Positions 46,399-58,391 of a stretch of 64,000 nucleotides of DNA are shown here, in pieces. Source of the DNA: Toxorhynchites rutilus septentrionalis. Its lineage: Eukaryota > Arthropoda > Insecta > Diptera > Culicidae. Position numbers and translations under genes: made by a program. Position 1 is the first letter of the stretch, and each line of letters starts with the position of its first letter. The notes beneath the pieces were generated by a model. That model had not been told where the DNA came from. It worked only from the letters and a program-made list of their open reading frames with translations, and did not search any database. Location: contig NC_073746.1 in assembly GCF_029784135.1 (NCBI RefSeq), positions 34,391,378-34,455,377 on the forward strand. The letters are read 5' to 3'.

Positions 46399-46650
46399 TA
46401 TTACTTGCGTCATTTTTATTAGTACTTAGTTGAGATTTGTATGCCAAATAACACGCCTTGAATGCATTCTGAGTGGCAAGCTCTAGAATACGCGTGATCA
46501 CAGTGCAAGTCGGAGGAAATTCCTTTGACGAAAAATTCCCCCGACCAGAACGGGAATCGAACCCGAACACCCGGCATGTTAGTTATGACGCTAACCACTC
46601 GGCCACGGGTGCAATTCCAACTAACATCACCTCATCAAATATCTATATAT

Positions 46651-47840
46651 AGAGCCATTCCATGCCAAACCGATATGGTGGTTCTCAGATTTTCGTCAAA
46701 AGTGGTAGTTTTGTTCTTTATCGCAAATCATGAGACCCGTATTTTTTTATTTTTTTGTTAGGGTGACCATTTCTCTTTTAGGGTGGTCCAAAAAAACAAT
46801 TTTTTCGCATTTTTGCCAAAAATTACATTATTCAAAAATTCATAACTTTTGAACTACTGAACCGATTCAGAAGTTAGACATACCAAATTAAAGCCAATCA
46901 CCTGGTCTTTTTTGAAAAAATGCTATACTTGCAGAGAATTTGAATTCTGCTCTCGTTATTATTGATTGTATTCGTTTTTTATTGTTTTCATAGTCTCGAG
47001 CCCAAAGGCGCTATAGCTTTTTATATTTTTTCCTAAAAGCTGAGGTTTTTCAACATAATATATCCGAATACCAGAGAGCTGTTATTTTTCGTTTTTAAGT
47101 TATGATTTTTAAATGTTAACATGTTTTCAGTTTCGTTCAACATTTCTATGCGACTTGACTGGATGTATGTGATTATAATCCAATTAGTTGGCAAATGTGT
47201 TATTCCTTACAAAAAAGGCTAGTTAGTACGCTTTAATTTGATATGTTTATCATCTAAAGCGGTTCAGTAGTTCAAAAGTAATAAATTTTTGAAGAAAGTC
47301 ATTTTTTGGAAAAAAGGGGAAAAATATTTTTTGGACCATCGGGTAACTTTGAAAAATCATAACTCAAAAACTAAAAAAACGCCTCTCTGGTTTTGAGATA
47401 TATTATGTGAAAAATCCTCAGCTAGAAAAAATATAAAAAACTATAGGGTCTTTGGTCCTGAGACTATGAAAACAATAAAAAAACGAATACAATCAATAAT
47501 AACGAGAGCAGAATTCAAATTTTCTGCAGGTACAGTATTTTTTCATTTGATTGGCTTTAATTGATTGGTGATTGGTGATTGGCAGGTGATTGGCTTTAAT
47601 TGGATGTGTCGATTATCTGAATCGGTCAGGCAGATCAAAAGTTATGAATTTTAGAAAAAAGTAATTTTTGGCAAAAATGTGAAATGTTTTTGTTTGTTTT
47701 TTGGACCGCCCTAAAACGGAAATGGTCACCCTAACAAAAAAATAAAAAAATACGGGTCTCATGATTTGCGATAAAGAACAAAACAACCACTTTTGACAAA
47801 AATCTGAGAACCACTATATCGGTTTGGCATGGAATTACTG
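46651..47840. repeat. 1.2-kb near-perfect palindrome (foldback element)
   Basis: Arms of about 560 bp: left ATTCCATGCCAAACCGATAT (46657 on) is repeated inverted ending near 47835; inner landmarks TTGTTCTTTATCGCAAATCA, AGGGTGACCATTTC, GAATTCTGCTCTCGTTATTA and ATAGTCTCGAG/CTGAGACTATGAAAAC pair across a centre near 47245. Flanks are TATATA-like. No coding sequence. A transcript would form a very long hairpin. Confidence 0.85.
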
Positions 47841-48971
47841 TATATAAAAATGGATTTCTGTCTGGCTATATGTCTGTCTGATTCTTATAGACTCGGAAAC
47901 TACTGAACATGAAAATCGGTTCGTAGGGGTTTTTGGGGCCGGGGAAGGTTTTCATGATAGTTTGAGACCCCTCTAAGGGGGGCTGCCGTAGAAATGAAAC
48001 AAAAATTTCTGCATTACTCGAGAATTATTCAAGCAAATGAAACCAAATTAGGTACATGGAGGTTTTAGTGTGCAATAAATGTTTTCACGAAGGTTAAACA
48101 CTCCATCCCCTCTCTAAGGGGGAGCTGCCAAATGATAGACAAATTTATCGAAAACTAATCGAGAAAATGCCAAATTTGGCATGCTAAGGTTTTAGGGGAC
48201 ACAAAACGATTCTATGCCGAATAGACACACCTCCCGTCTCTCTGAGGGGGGATGGGGGAGGCTGCCGTACAAATGAACCATACATTTCCCCATAATTCAA
48301 GAACTATTCAAGCAAACAGAACTAAATTTGACATGTGGTTGGACACTCCTCCCCCTCTCTAAAGGGTTCACCCATACAAATGGAACACAAATTTCTGCAT
48401 AACTCGAGAACTAGTCAAGCAAACGAAACCAAATTTGGCCTGTGGAGGTTTTAGGATGCAATAAATTCGAAACTCCTCCCTCCTCTCTTAGGGTGGGCTG
48501 TCATACAAATGAAAAACAAATTTATGCATAACTCGAAAACTAATCAAGCAAATGGAGCCAATTTTGGCATGTGAAGATTTTAGGAGGCACGAAACGTTTC
48601 TATGCTGAATAGACACTCCTCACCCCTCTCTAAGGGGAGAGGAGGGGAGGGGTCTGTCTTTGTTCTATCATATTTTCTGTATCAAACATTTATTCCATGT
48701 AACGGAAAAACATGTTATTTGCAAGTGGTTGAAAAATCTTGAACGAGAATTGTGTCTGAAAACAATCTGATATCATAATGATGAGTTTTGGTAGAAGTAC
48801 TAGGCATTTTTAGTAATAGGTAAATTCAACGGGGTCGATTAGAAGATCAATCAATGAACAGTTCTGCGATTGGATTCATGAACTTGCGCTTAGTAAGAAA
48901 ACGTGAATGTTTGAAGGTATTGTTAACAAAAAACAAACTTTGGGCGGGACGAAGATCACCGGGTCAGCTAG
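47841..48971 (+). mobile_element. Helitron-like non-autonomous element, copy 2
   Basis: 5' region TATATAAAAATGGATTTCTG and 3' end ACCGGGTCAGCTAG followed by T; about four to five internal tandem units of roughly 170 bp as in the copy at 9361. It abuts the right end of the foldback element. Non-coding. Confidence 0.65.
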
Positions 48972-49485
48972 TATTTTTATGAATATTCGCAAATGAGAAT
49001 GTACAATAATGAAACGTGCCATTCAACTATTTTTTTTCAATATAGACAATTACAATATTCTTTTTGAATTGAAGCATCAAACGAACAAAACAGTTTTTTA
49101 TTTCTTCTCGTTATTTTTGTCAACTACACCTAGCTGTGTGTAATAGTAAAAAATATGAGCGCAGAAAATTCTTAAAATAAAAACTTTAACTATTTCAATA
49201 TGTACATCCCATCTATTTGCGTTGATTTTCGATGAAATTGAAGCGTTTTAAAAATCACTCAAAAATCCTCAAATGATTCTCTATTTTTTGTCGAAAGTTG
49301 TAACATCCTAGCTATTCGAGAATTTGAGTAAGTTTTTTTTAAGAAATCATAGATCACACAACTTTGAGGTAAATCGTATTTTGATTAGACATCAGGCTTT
49401 CTACCTGTGTTTTTTTTTTGAAGATTATAATGTATTGTGGATACGCCATTATAAAAAAATGATCGTTGTTAAAAATCTCTATATA
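48972..49485. other. AT-rich non-coding DNA
   Basis: No gene recognised. A short plus-strand frame (49324-49602) crosses into the next element and is not supported as coding. Confidence 0.35.
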
Positions 49486-49755
49486 CAGTCAACTCTCCCT
49501 AACTCGATGTCCTGTATCTCGATATTTTCCCTAACTCGATGGAATTCATGGCACCTTCGATTTTACAAGCATTCTTCTCTCCATAACACGATACCTCCCT
49601 AACTCGATGCCTCTCTTACTCGATATGTTTTGATTCATTTTTCCATGGATTATCACCTCCCTAACTGGATTGATTTTCGCGTACATGTTTTTGTGCGTTA
49701 TTACCTCAGATTTCAGTTGCCCTTGAAAGTGAAGACAAACAATTTCTTTTCAAGT

Positions 49756-50160
49756 ATGGAAAACCACGAGAAACCTTTCAAGCGAACAATCAAAACGCTA
49801 ACCATTGCGCAAGGTTTGAGCATCATCGAGCAGGTCAAAAAATATGGACGGAAAGGGTCTGAAGCTGCAAATAATTTCAGTATTGCACAAAGTGCGGTAT
49901 CAACACTACTCAAACTAAAGTAAAAATGGAATCGGAATGGAAAATTGTATCTAGACCAAAAGCATATAAGGTTGGTCAGAATCGAGAAGCTGGAGCGGTC
50001 AATGAATTTTTGTCTTGTCAAGCTAGACAAAATAATTTACCCCTCTTCTATTCTTCGGGATATGGCTTGAGAATTTGTCCAGAAACTGGGAAATCCTAAC
50101 TTTAAAGCACAACCAACATTGACGGGAGTGATATTCCGCTGGCATAATTAATGTGTCGTG
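49756..50160 (+). pseudogene. Pogo/CENP-B-type transposase N-terminal remnant
   Basis: ATG at 49756 opens MENHEKPFKRTIKTLTIAQG, continuing with IIEQVKKYGRKGSEAANNF and SIAQSAVSTLLK, the psq/CENP-B helix-turn-helix typical of pogo/Tigger transposases. The frame stops at 49923. Beyond it, in shifted frames to about 50160, EFLSCQARQNN and FVQKLGNPNFKAQ-like phrases correspond to the second DNA-binding (CENP-B HTH) domain. The DDE region was not found. Confidence 0.7.
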
Positions 50161-50501
50161 AGCGATGTCGACGGTACAATACCGTTTGATTGCTGTCTTT
50201 TAATAATTAGTGCAAAAAGGACCAAAACGTGATTTGCTGTGATCTGATGCCAGATACCGATATACTGGAAAGTGTTGAAAAACCTGAGAAAAACGCTGAA
50301 GATAGTAGTTTTATTGAGATGTTAATTCCAACGTTTAATCAAACCTGAAGAATATGTCCGGAATATTGAAATCAACAGAAAATGTTCCTGTGAAACTCTT
50401 CGAACATTTCTTTGTGATTGAACAGTTCCTGCGTGATCGTTACAATTCAGTTTGAGTAACATACTTAATCAATATTTTCTTTGTTAACCTAGTGCCTCGT
50501 G

Positions 50502-51230
50502 CAAGTCGGACTCGATTATATACAAACTCGATTATATATGATTCGATTATGTAAAATTTAGGACTCGATTGTATACAGTTTGAAAAAAAAAGGTTTTTTT
50601 TTAAATTCAAATATGAATAATTTCAAGAAAAAAAATTAACCTTTCAGCATTAAGGTGAAATTTAAGTGGCTTTTATAAGTACAGTGGGTTAAAAATCGCG
50701 ATTTTTGAAGATTTTGATTGAATCTTCATCAGGAATTGTTTATATCGATATTGCAGCGAAATTAAGAGAGATAGAAGTTGGGCGTACAAATTGTAGAGAG
50801 GCTAGAGAGCTTTAATTTAATTGATAGAAACAATCAAGTTTAGTATGAATTTTTAGGATAAAATTAATAATTACAAATAAAAAAAAAACTTTTAAATTTT
50901 CCACTTCAAAAATGTTTAATCCACTAATTTAGATGTTCCACTACTATATCCTGTACTAAATTTTCTCATCTTTCAAATGAAAGCAACAAAATCGGATTAC
51001 GTAGCATACTTTTCAATGTAGAGTCAGTTTGAGCCAACAGAATCCGAAACAAAAAAAAAAGTTCTATAAGTCTGTCATCGTTGAAATTCTAACATATGCG
51101 TAGAAGGATTTTTTTCGTGAAATATAACCGTCTATCACCTCCTGAAGGATTCTGGAAAAAATATTATTTTTATATGAGAAAGGTGTTTTTTCACTTAAAG
51201 GGAATGAATCAAAAATTCAAATTCATACCA
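50502..51230 (-). mobile_element. TCGATT-TIR element, copy T2 (minus)
   Basis: Reads from AAGTCGGACTCGATTATATA near 50503, the inverse of the T1 right end, and matches T1 28488-29077 and then 26660-26741 in inverted order (CCTCCTGAAGGATT, CATATGCGTAGAAGG, GAATGAATCAAAAATT). Its second terminus is missing. It lies wholly within the pogo-like element and preserves the empty site of family H copy H2. Confidence 0.75.
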
Positions 51231-51361
51231 TAATTGGGACACTTACCCTAATATATGACAATTTGAGACATAAAAAAAAATTAGGAAAAAATGTTCTGTA
51301 TCTCAATACCTCCCTAACTCGATGGTCCCTTTGGATATCGAGTTAGGGAGAGTTGACTGTA

Positions 51362-54300
51362 TATGAAAATCTCGTGTAACGATGTTCGTGGTCAAACTCT
51401 TCCGAAACGGCTCGACCAATTTCTATGAAATTATGCGCAAAAAATATGTGAAGCATGAGAATAGGTCGTAAACTATATAAGTTACCGCTAAGATACCGAT
51501 TAGTGTATATTTAGTACCGATTAGTGTGGCCCTATATAGAAAAAAAACAAAAATCTATTTTTTTTTGTGTACGTATGTTGAAAGGTTTGCAATATACAAA
51601 GCGCGGAATTTTATCGCTCGTGAGAGGAATAATTTTATTCAACTCACCACGAATATCCGTTAAATGATGAAAACCGAATTAACCCACCTAGAAGTGATAT
51701 TGTGCTTTTCAGCAGAAAAAACGGACAGACCCTTAACTATTTTGCTTTCGGCTCCAGTCATCTTCTAGATAGTCCAGCATTGGCATCTTGATTTCCGTTT
51801 GTAGACGCAGTGCATTCCTGGGGAACAGAATAAACAGACTTCTCACAGTTCATCTCACTCCCACTGTTCGTTTTACCCCACCGATACATTTTTTCAATAA
51901 TTTAAATTTCTCACTCAAAAATTAATTTACTTCTCCGTACATACCTAATATCGCTTCTCTGTTAACTTACAAACCGAAATGAAACCATGAGCGAATCGAA
52001 TTTTGAAATTAAACCACTCAAAATGAGTAATAAAAAGCCGAAAAAATTACATTTACATGCTTTTTGTTTCTCTTTTCCACTTTTAATCAGTAATCATTGT
52101 CATAGGGTGGTTTAAATATTTTAGAATAATATGTAGAAGGGGTTCTCGTTGACATGAATTTTAAATTAATAATGTAACTATACAAATCATTACCTCCACA
52201 GGCCGTCTTACACGTGCCTCTCCTATATCGAATACCCTTTTTCCGACCTCGCGTCGCCCACAACCGTGTGGGATTATGTTGCTAGCTGGGCGTAAAAATG
52301 GTACCAATCGGATTTCCATGCTTAAAATTGATTCCACGATGGTGCTCGTTACCAACTTTCGGAAATTGAAGGATACATACGAGCGTATCACACAGCCGCT
52401 TGTCGTAAACCCGTCGTTTGCGTCAAGTGCCATTACCCAATACGGAAGCATGGGTTTCATTGTATTGTGCGATTGTTGATGACGGCTTTCTCCGCTCGAT
52501 TCGGGGTAGATTTGAATAACGACATTATTTTCGATATCTCCTCGGTAAAAACTACAGACAGCATGATGTCAAGTTTAATTTCGGCTTGATGGTATTCCAG
52601 AGACAATCAGTGAGAATATTCTTTCGACGAGTAGCGATGTGGACATCGTTGCGATCTTTGACACTTTCTCTTCGATGCTTAAATCGAAGATTTAGGAAAA
52701 CACTAGTTTCTGATTTTCTGGAATTGAAAAGTCAATACTCTAGTTTCGACAGCAAGGTATACAGTGCTTTGCTTCCAAATCATTGTTTTTTTTCGGAAGG
52801 TGATTCTGATTTTTCCGGAAAAATTCTGTAGCAGGTGTCTAGAAAGGATGTAATGTTTTTTCTTGATTTCTTTTATTGCAATGAAATTATCAATTCTCTA
52901 ATTTAAAACTATAACCAATAATTTCTCGAATATAAAAATTTATATTTCCATCGTTCGAATGAGTTTATTTTCTTTTTCTTCCAAATGATAGCAACACTGA
53001 ATCGCTATCAGTATTCGTTCGATTTGTTCGAGACTTGAATGTGGTTCGTCCTCCTCAATGATTCAACGATACACAGTAGGGAGGAAATGACCGACGGAAA
53101 AAGAAAATTCATAAATATTTCTTCTTAACAATCTTGTTAGATTATTAAAAAGTCTGGAAATGCAGACAAATTCCCGTGGAATTCATCATCATTCCACTTC
53201 AGATTTCCCCACCCAGCTTTACCTTCATTTGGTTTTGTTTGAAAAGCTTTGGCGGGCAGAATCGGAATGGATGTTTCCAGCCACGGCTTCAAATTGACAG
53301 ATGAGCATCCACCAGCTTTTTTTTGTTGATGTTCAAGGTCAAGAGTACCGTCCAGCAGAACAGTATATGCCGGTTTTTCTGATGATTCTGATACTGCTGG
53401 TTGGTTGAATTTTACAGAAGACGAAAGCAAAGAAAAAAAATACAAAAATGAATTCATCTTCATAACCATTGATACCGTTCGTTGCTACCGGATACAATTG
53501 AAGAATCGAGAAGGAAATGGAAAACTTACACCGACATTGATTCCCTCTCGTTCTTATTTTATGGCTACCCAACAACGAGAGCTACATTGATGCCAATTCG
53601 GAGGAAATTTTTCTATGTAGGAGGATTATCTTTTGGCACGTGCTATACTTGTACCGTTTGACCTCATAGAGTGCATTGCCTTCCCTCCTTCCCGAAGTAG
53701 CACTCGAGACGTACCGGATTATCCTCGATGGGATGTTTGGGCAATCGTACCTCCATCAGGTTCATTCCAAAGGTCGTGTCTGTGGGAAATGGTGGCTAAA
53801 CAAAGGATGAGAAACTTATCGTCACTCAAGTTACGAATGAAATATGGCAGCAGCTACGATGCTTCGTATCGATCGACATACATTATTATATTTTTGGATT
53901 GATTGGTTTGTATTTTGCACATTTAGATTTGAGTTGTTAAAAACCGGTTCATCATAGTATAATCCCAATAATATTTGCAAGACATTAACGACCTTTATCA
54001 GAACAATATTTTGTAGCACAGAAATTAAAATAAACTGAGGCTCTCTTTCTGCTAATCAAAAGTTAGCAATAACTGATGGTGTCTAGAAAATAAAAATAGA
54101 TCTGACTACAAAATAATTTTTTGAGATAATTTGACTGGGAATATTCATATGTAAAATAGCATAATTTATCTCAAATCACATTTATTTTGGATTTTTAGTA
54201 AACATGCTTTTCACGAACGAAATGAAAACATCCAAATAAGCAGACATTGCGATTTGACCCGTTTTTAGGCAAACTTTTATTTCCTCCACAATAAAACCTA

Positions 54301-55477
54301 ATCACCGAATGTGTTGTTGCTCGACGAAATATGAAACAACACATTAACAAACTTGATCAAGTTGATTGGAATGAATTTTTTCATTAATGCTTGGTTTTAG
54401 AAAGATACGGGAAAAACTGAGAAAAATAAATTAATTTGATGAATACTTACTTGATTTGTTGGATGAGTCATTCCAGCTTTCCAGTTGAAATATCATTTTA
54501 AATTGCCCTTTGACAGTTTTCTATGTGAAAATTTAGCAAAAAGATAGAGTTCATTGTGAAATCTTCTACATTATCTTGTTAAACAGAAATTTTCCTATGA
54601 AACAATCTATCACAAGACATTTTTTATAAAAATTGTAATTCAGAGAACAGCGGCAAAATACACAAAACACGAATATTTCATTTTTTTCGCCTGCAAATGG
54701 TTCAATGTTTAACGCCTTAAAAGCACTCTCAATATTTATACGCCATTTGAAATGGCTTGTTCCGAAAAAATATATATATATATATTTACAGAGTTGAATC
54801 ACTGTGTGCTTTGTCGGGAGAAAGGGTCTAGCGAGGAGCGCCTCGCAATATCCGAAATCACATTTTGCCACTTTTACGATAGGAATAAATCTCGCAGGGG
54901 TTTTATTTCCGCCGACACGAAAAGAGGACACTCCCGATGGAGCGAAGCTTCGGAGGCAAACAGCGCTAGTAGCATCATATGCGTGTTCAATTTTTGATAA
55001 ATGGAAGTGATTTGAAGTTCCTCTTCCTTCGCTATGCCATTGCTGCCAGACAACACATTCGTCGCATACACTTTACGGAGCGCCTCAATTTATCGTAACC
55101 TATGTCCCACAGTCATCGTTTTCATTGTGGAAGTTTGTTTGTGCTCTGGATTGGAAATCTTGCTTTTTTATGTGAAGTCTTTGAAAGACTTATTTGGAAG
55201 CGCTTCGTCCTCTTCTCACATCTGTCTGGAAATTTCGCGTGAAAAATGCTCGCAGTCTATTCTTCATATTCATAGCGGCGGCTCTCAATTTTTCACGTAG
55301 ATAGCCTATTTTCAATCTTCGTTTGTGATGGAATTTCCTGTAGTCTGGAAGCCTCGCTTAATATTGATGTACATCAGTCATAAGATCCAGACACAAATAC
55401 TAGCACGACACTAACTGCTACGATGGCATAATAATATAGTTTTATACACCAATGCTGTTCGATAAAAAACAGTACTC
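51362..55477. other. 4.1 kb without recognised genes
   Basis: Mostly AT-rich. The start (TATGAAAATCTCGTGTAACG) resembles 5' regions of Helitron-like repeats. 52160-52500 and 53620-53880 are more balanced in composition, with short frames on both strands (52161-52460 minus, 52276-52479 plus, 53633-53902 plus), none with a known domain. A (TA)n patch is at 54771-54785. No terminal repeats paired. Confidence 0.35.
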
Positions 55478-56705
55478 AATTGACGAATTTACGTTGGATT
55501 TACAACCAGAAGGCGCAGCGAGTAAAATGAGGATGTTTTGTTTTTTTGGTATGAAATTCGTTCAAATTTTCTAGAAAAATCAGAATTTATCTTCAAATTT
55601 CCCGGTTTCATGTATTCTTTCCTCGCTGAAAAGGTTAGAAAATCATCATTTTACAATGTGCTATGTATATTACGAAGAATGGCTTGTATTATAACTTTAT
55701 ATTTTTTCAACTAAGTAAACGATGAATGGAGTGTTTTGCGCTAAAAATACTGCAAATCCTTCTCGTATCGACCCCTATATAATCAATGATATTAGCCAAT
55801 TTGATATGATATCGATTTCATCGCAATTATCCATGGTACCAATAACCAGTATGCATTATCAAACTCAAAATTTTCGAAGATTATCTATGACTTTGGTCAA
55901 ATCGCGTGTTGAAACCATCGTAAATATACAAAACTCCAACTTTCTTACCATATACTGACGACATTCAATGGCTGAAATGAATCTAAATTGAAATAAAATA
56001 AATAATCACCACCGAATCTTGCTTTTCAGTGCGTAAAATAAACAAACACCCTCACTTTTGTGGTTCTGAGCTCTAACGTAGATGTCGCACGAGCTGATTC
56101 TGCTTTGCGTAAATTCGTCAATTGACGAATTTGTTTATTTTACGCACTGAAAAGCGCGATTCGGTCGTAATTATTAATTTTATTTTTATTTAGATTCATT
56201 TCAGCCACTAAATGTCGTCAGTATATGGTTAGAAAATTATTGTTTTGTATATTGCCGAGGGTTTCAACAAGCGATTTTACCAAATTCATAGATAATCTTC
56301 GGAAATTTTAGATTTGATGATGCATACCGGTTATTGATACTATGGATAATTGCGATGAAATCGATATCATATAAAATTGGCTGATATCATTGATTATGTA
56401 GGGGTCGATACGAGAAGGATTTGCAGTATTTTTAGCGCAAAACACCCTATTCGTCGTTTACTTAGTTGAAAAGAATTAAAGTTACAATACTTATAACAAG
56501 CCATTCCTCGTAATATACGTTGCACATTGTAAAATGATGATTTTCTAACCTTTTCAGCGTGGAAAGTATACATGAAACCGGAAAATTTGAAAATAAATTC
56601 TGATTTTTCTAAAAAATTTCAACGAAGTTCATACCAAAAAAACAAAACATCCTCATTTTACTCGCTGCGCCATCTGGTTGTAAATCTAACGTAAATTCGT
56701 CAATA
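55478..56705. repeat. 1.2-kb palindrome (foldback element)
   Basis: Left arm from TTGACGAATTTACGTTGGAT (about 55480) is repeated inverted, ending about 56703. Landmarks pair along both arms: GGCGCAGCGAGTAAAATGAG, GAAAAGGTTAGAAAATCATC, CTTCTCGTATCGACCCCTA, ATTTTCGAAGATTATCTATG, CAGTGCGTAAAATAAAC. Arms are about 550 bp around an approximately 70-bp asymmetric centre (56050-56120), which contains a smaller palindrome AATTCGTCAATTGACGAATT. No recognised coding sequence. Confidence 0.85.
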
Positions 56706-57183
56706 GTAATACATTGTTGTTGTGGTTCTAACACTTCAACGTGCTAAGATTCAAAGATTTTTTTCACAGAATTGTGGGACGAGATTATTTAGGGGTTTTT
56801 TTTTGTTGCCGAAACCACTTCTCGAGTGCAATGCTTTAACACTAAACCTACCAATGTTTCATGTATATCTATTCCTACCACAGCGGGTCAAGTGACCCTT
56901 TATAAATAGTTAGTGAACAATGACTCGATTTATTAAGTTTTGTTGAGAAACGTGGCATAGCAAATTTCTCCTGAATATTTCGACATTTTGGGAAAACAAT
57001 TATTAGCAAAATATTGAAATTACAATTTTTGACACGTGAAATAGCACTATAGCTTGGAATGATTACTGTTAGCTCGCTTGGATAGTCCGCATTACAATTA
57101 ATTCTGATCATTCACTATTCATTCACAAATACCACAAAATATATAAAGCAACAGGAAAAAATGTGTAATGCAATGGTTTTGTA
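56706..57183. other. AT-rich non-coding DNA
   Basis: No gene or element recognised. Confidence 0.35.
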
Positions 57184-58391
57184 TCACAACCACACATACA
57201 AATCTTTCTGAGAGAAAATTTATGGTGCAACGAGCGGGAGTAGACGGGTGTTTTTTCGCTCCGTGTTGTGATCTTTGAATTCATGTGTTTTTGTCGTTAA
57301 ATAGCTTTTTAATTCGTGTAACGTGTGAAAATCAATCTGCTCTGTTCTACTGAATCGAAGATTTGTGAAATTCAGTTGAATTACATGGAGAAATCAAAAA
57401 AATAAAAACAGAATAGTGTCATGGTATCAATCGAGCGAAGCCAAAATGGCTTCAGTTCGCATTTTCTAGTGAAAATCTCTCCGTTGTGCTCGGCTTTGCA
57501 TTGTGTTTCCAATCGTCGTGTCTCTTTTCGTCGCGTGTGTACATTGTTGTGGCAAAAGTTGTGGTAGGTTCCATCGGTTTAGTCAAACTGGCTAACGAAT
57601 ATGCTGTTGTTTTTGTTTTTTTTTCTTCCAAAACAAGTACGAAGTTCCTGTGCCGAAGTATCACGTGATACTTCGAAGTGATATTATCACTAAGAAGAGG
57701 AGCCTCACAGTCATTTCAATAGGTTTGAGACTATTGCAGCTAAGTATTACTATTCATATCTTCCAGATTAAAATAATGTGTTAGTAGTAAAGAAAACAAA
57801 AGCAGAAGGTGTAGAAGTAACACCAATGATTGTGAAGAGATATAGTGAATAGCCTTTTTAGTGAGAGTAAGCGAAAGGTTACAAGTGTAAACAATAGCAT
57901 GCAGTAGAGTGAATGAAACGTGATCTCTAACGTTCACCAGAGACCGTTTGTTTTCTCTCTTCCTCTGCCGCTCTCTCATTATTTCATATATGAGTGTTGT
58001 GGTTGTGCAAAGGCAAGATTTTTTTTGGCGCGGGTTCTCTCCGCTCAGATATTAGCGCTCTGTTCCCTTCATAGCGCCGCACTCTCTAAAATGGGTCTGA
58101 CGTACCAAGCAAGAATTCCTAAAGATGCTCATGCCGAAAGTTTTTGTTGTGCAGTTATGCTTAAGGCTGAGATTTTGCAAACATTTCTTCTGTACACAGA
58201 TAGGTCTAGATAGATGTCTTATAACAAATTTGTACATGTTCAAATTCAGGATGTTTTTAGATTTAATTTTCACGCACATTGAATTTATTATCTACGTAAC
58301 TGTTAGTTTGATAGTTTTCTGTGTTCATAGCATGCTATGCTTATATACAGAGTGGCGCATAAGTCAGGCAACGCTCTATGAAGGAAAAAAA

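Larger units (their letters stand above)
45027..46627 (-). mobile_element. tRNA-derived SINE split by an ITmD37E transposon
   Basis: On the minus strand the tRNA-like head starts near 46614 with A box TGGCCGAGTGG (46595-46605) and a perfect B box GGTTCGATTCC (46553-46563). The body continues to 46399, is interrupted by the DNA transposon, and resumes at 45099 down to a (GAA)n tail at 45040-45053. An exact 13-bp target duplication TTCCAACTAACAT is at 45027-45039 and 46615-46627. The SINE itself is about 275 bp. The head keeps both internal Pol III promoter boxes but is now separated from its tail by 1.3 kb. Confidence 0.85.
49486..51359 (+). mobile_element. Pogo-like transposon, degenerate
   Basis: Terminal repeats CAGTCAACTCTCCCTAACTC (from 49486) and GAGTTAGGGAGAGTTGACTG (to 51359) with TA at both sides (49484-49485 and 51360-51361). 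Several CCCTAACTCGATG copies sit inside the left end. 1874 bp, of which about 730 bp is a nested TCGATT-TIR fragment. It contains remains of a CENP-B/pogo-type transposase but no catalytic core that I can find. Confidence 0.85.

Noticed and set aside
46540..46614. tRNA gene on the minus strand
   Set aside because: Boxes are perfect, but the acceptor stem does not close and the sequence continues into a SINE body with a target duplication, so it is the SINE head.
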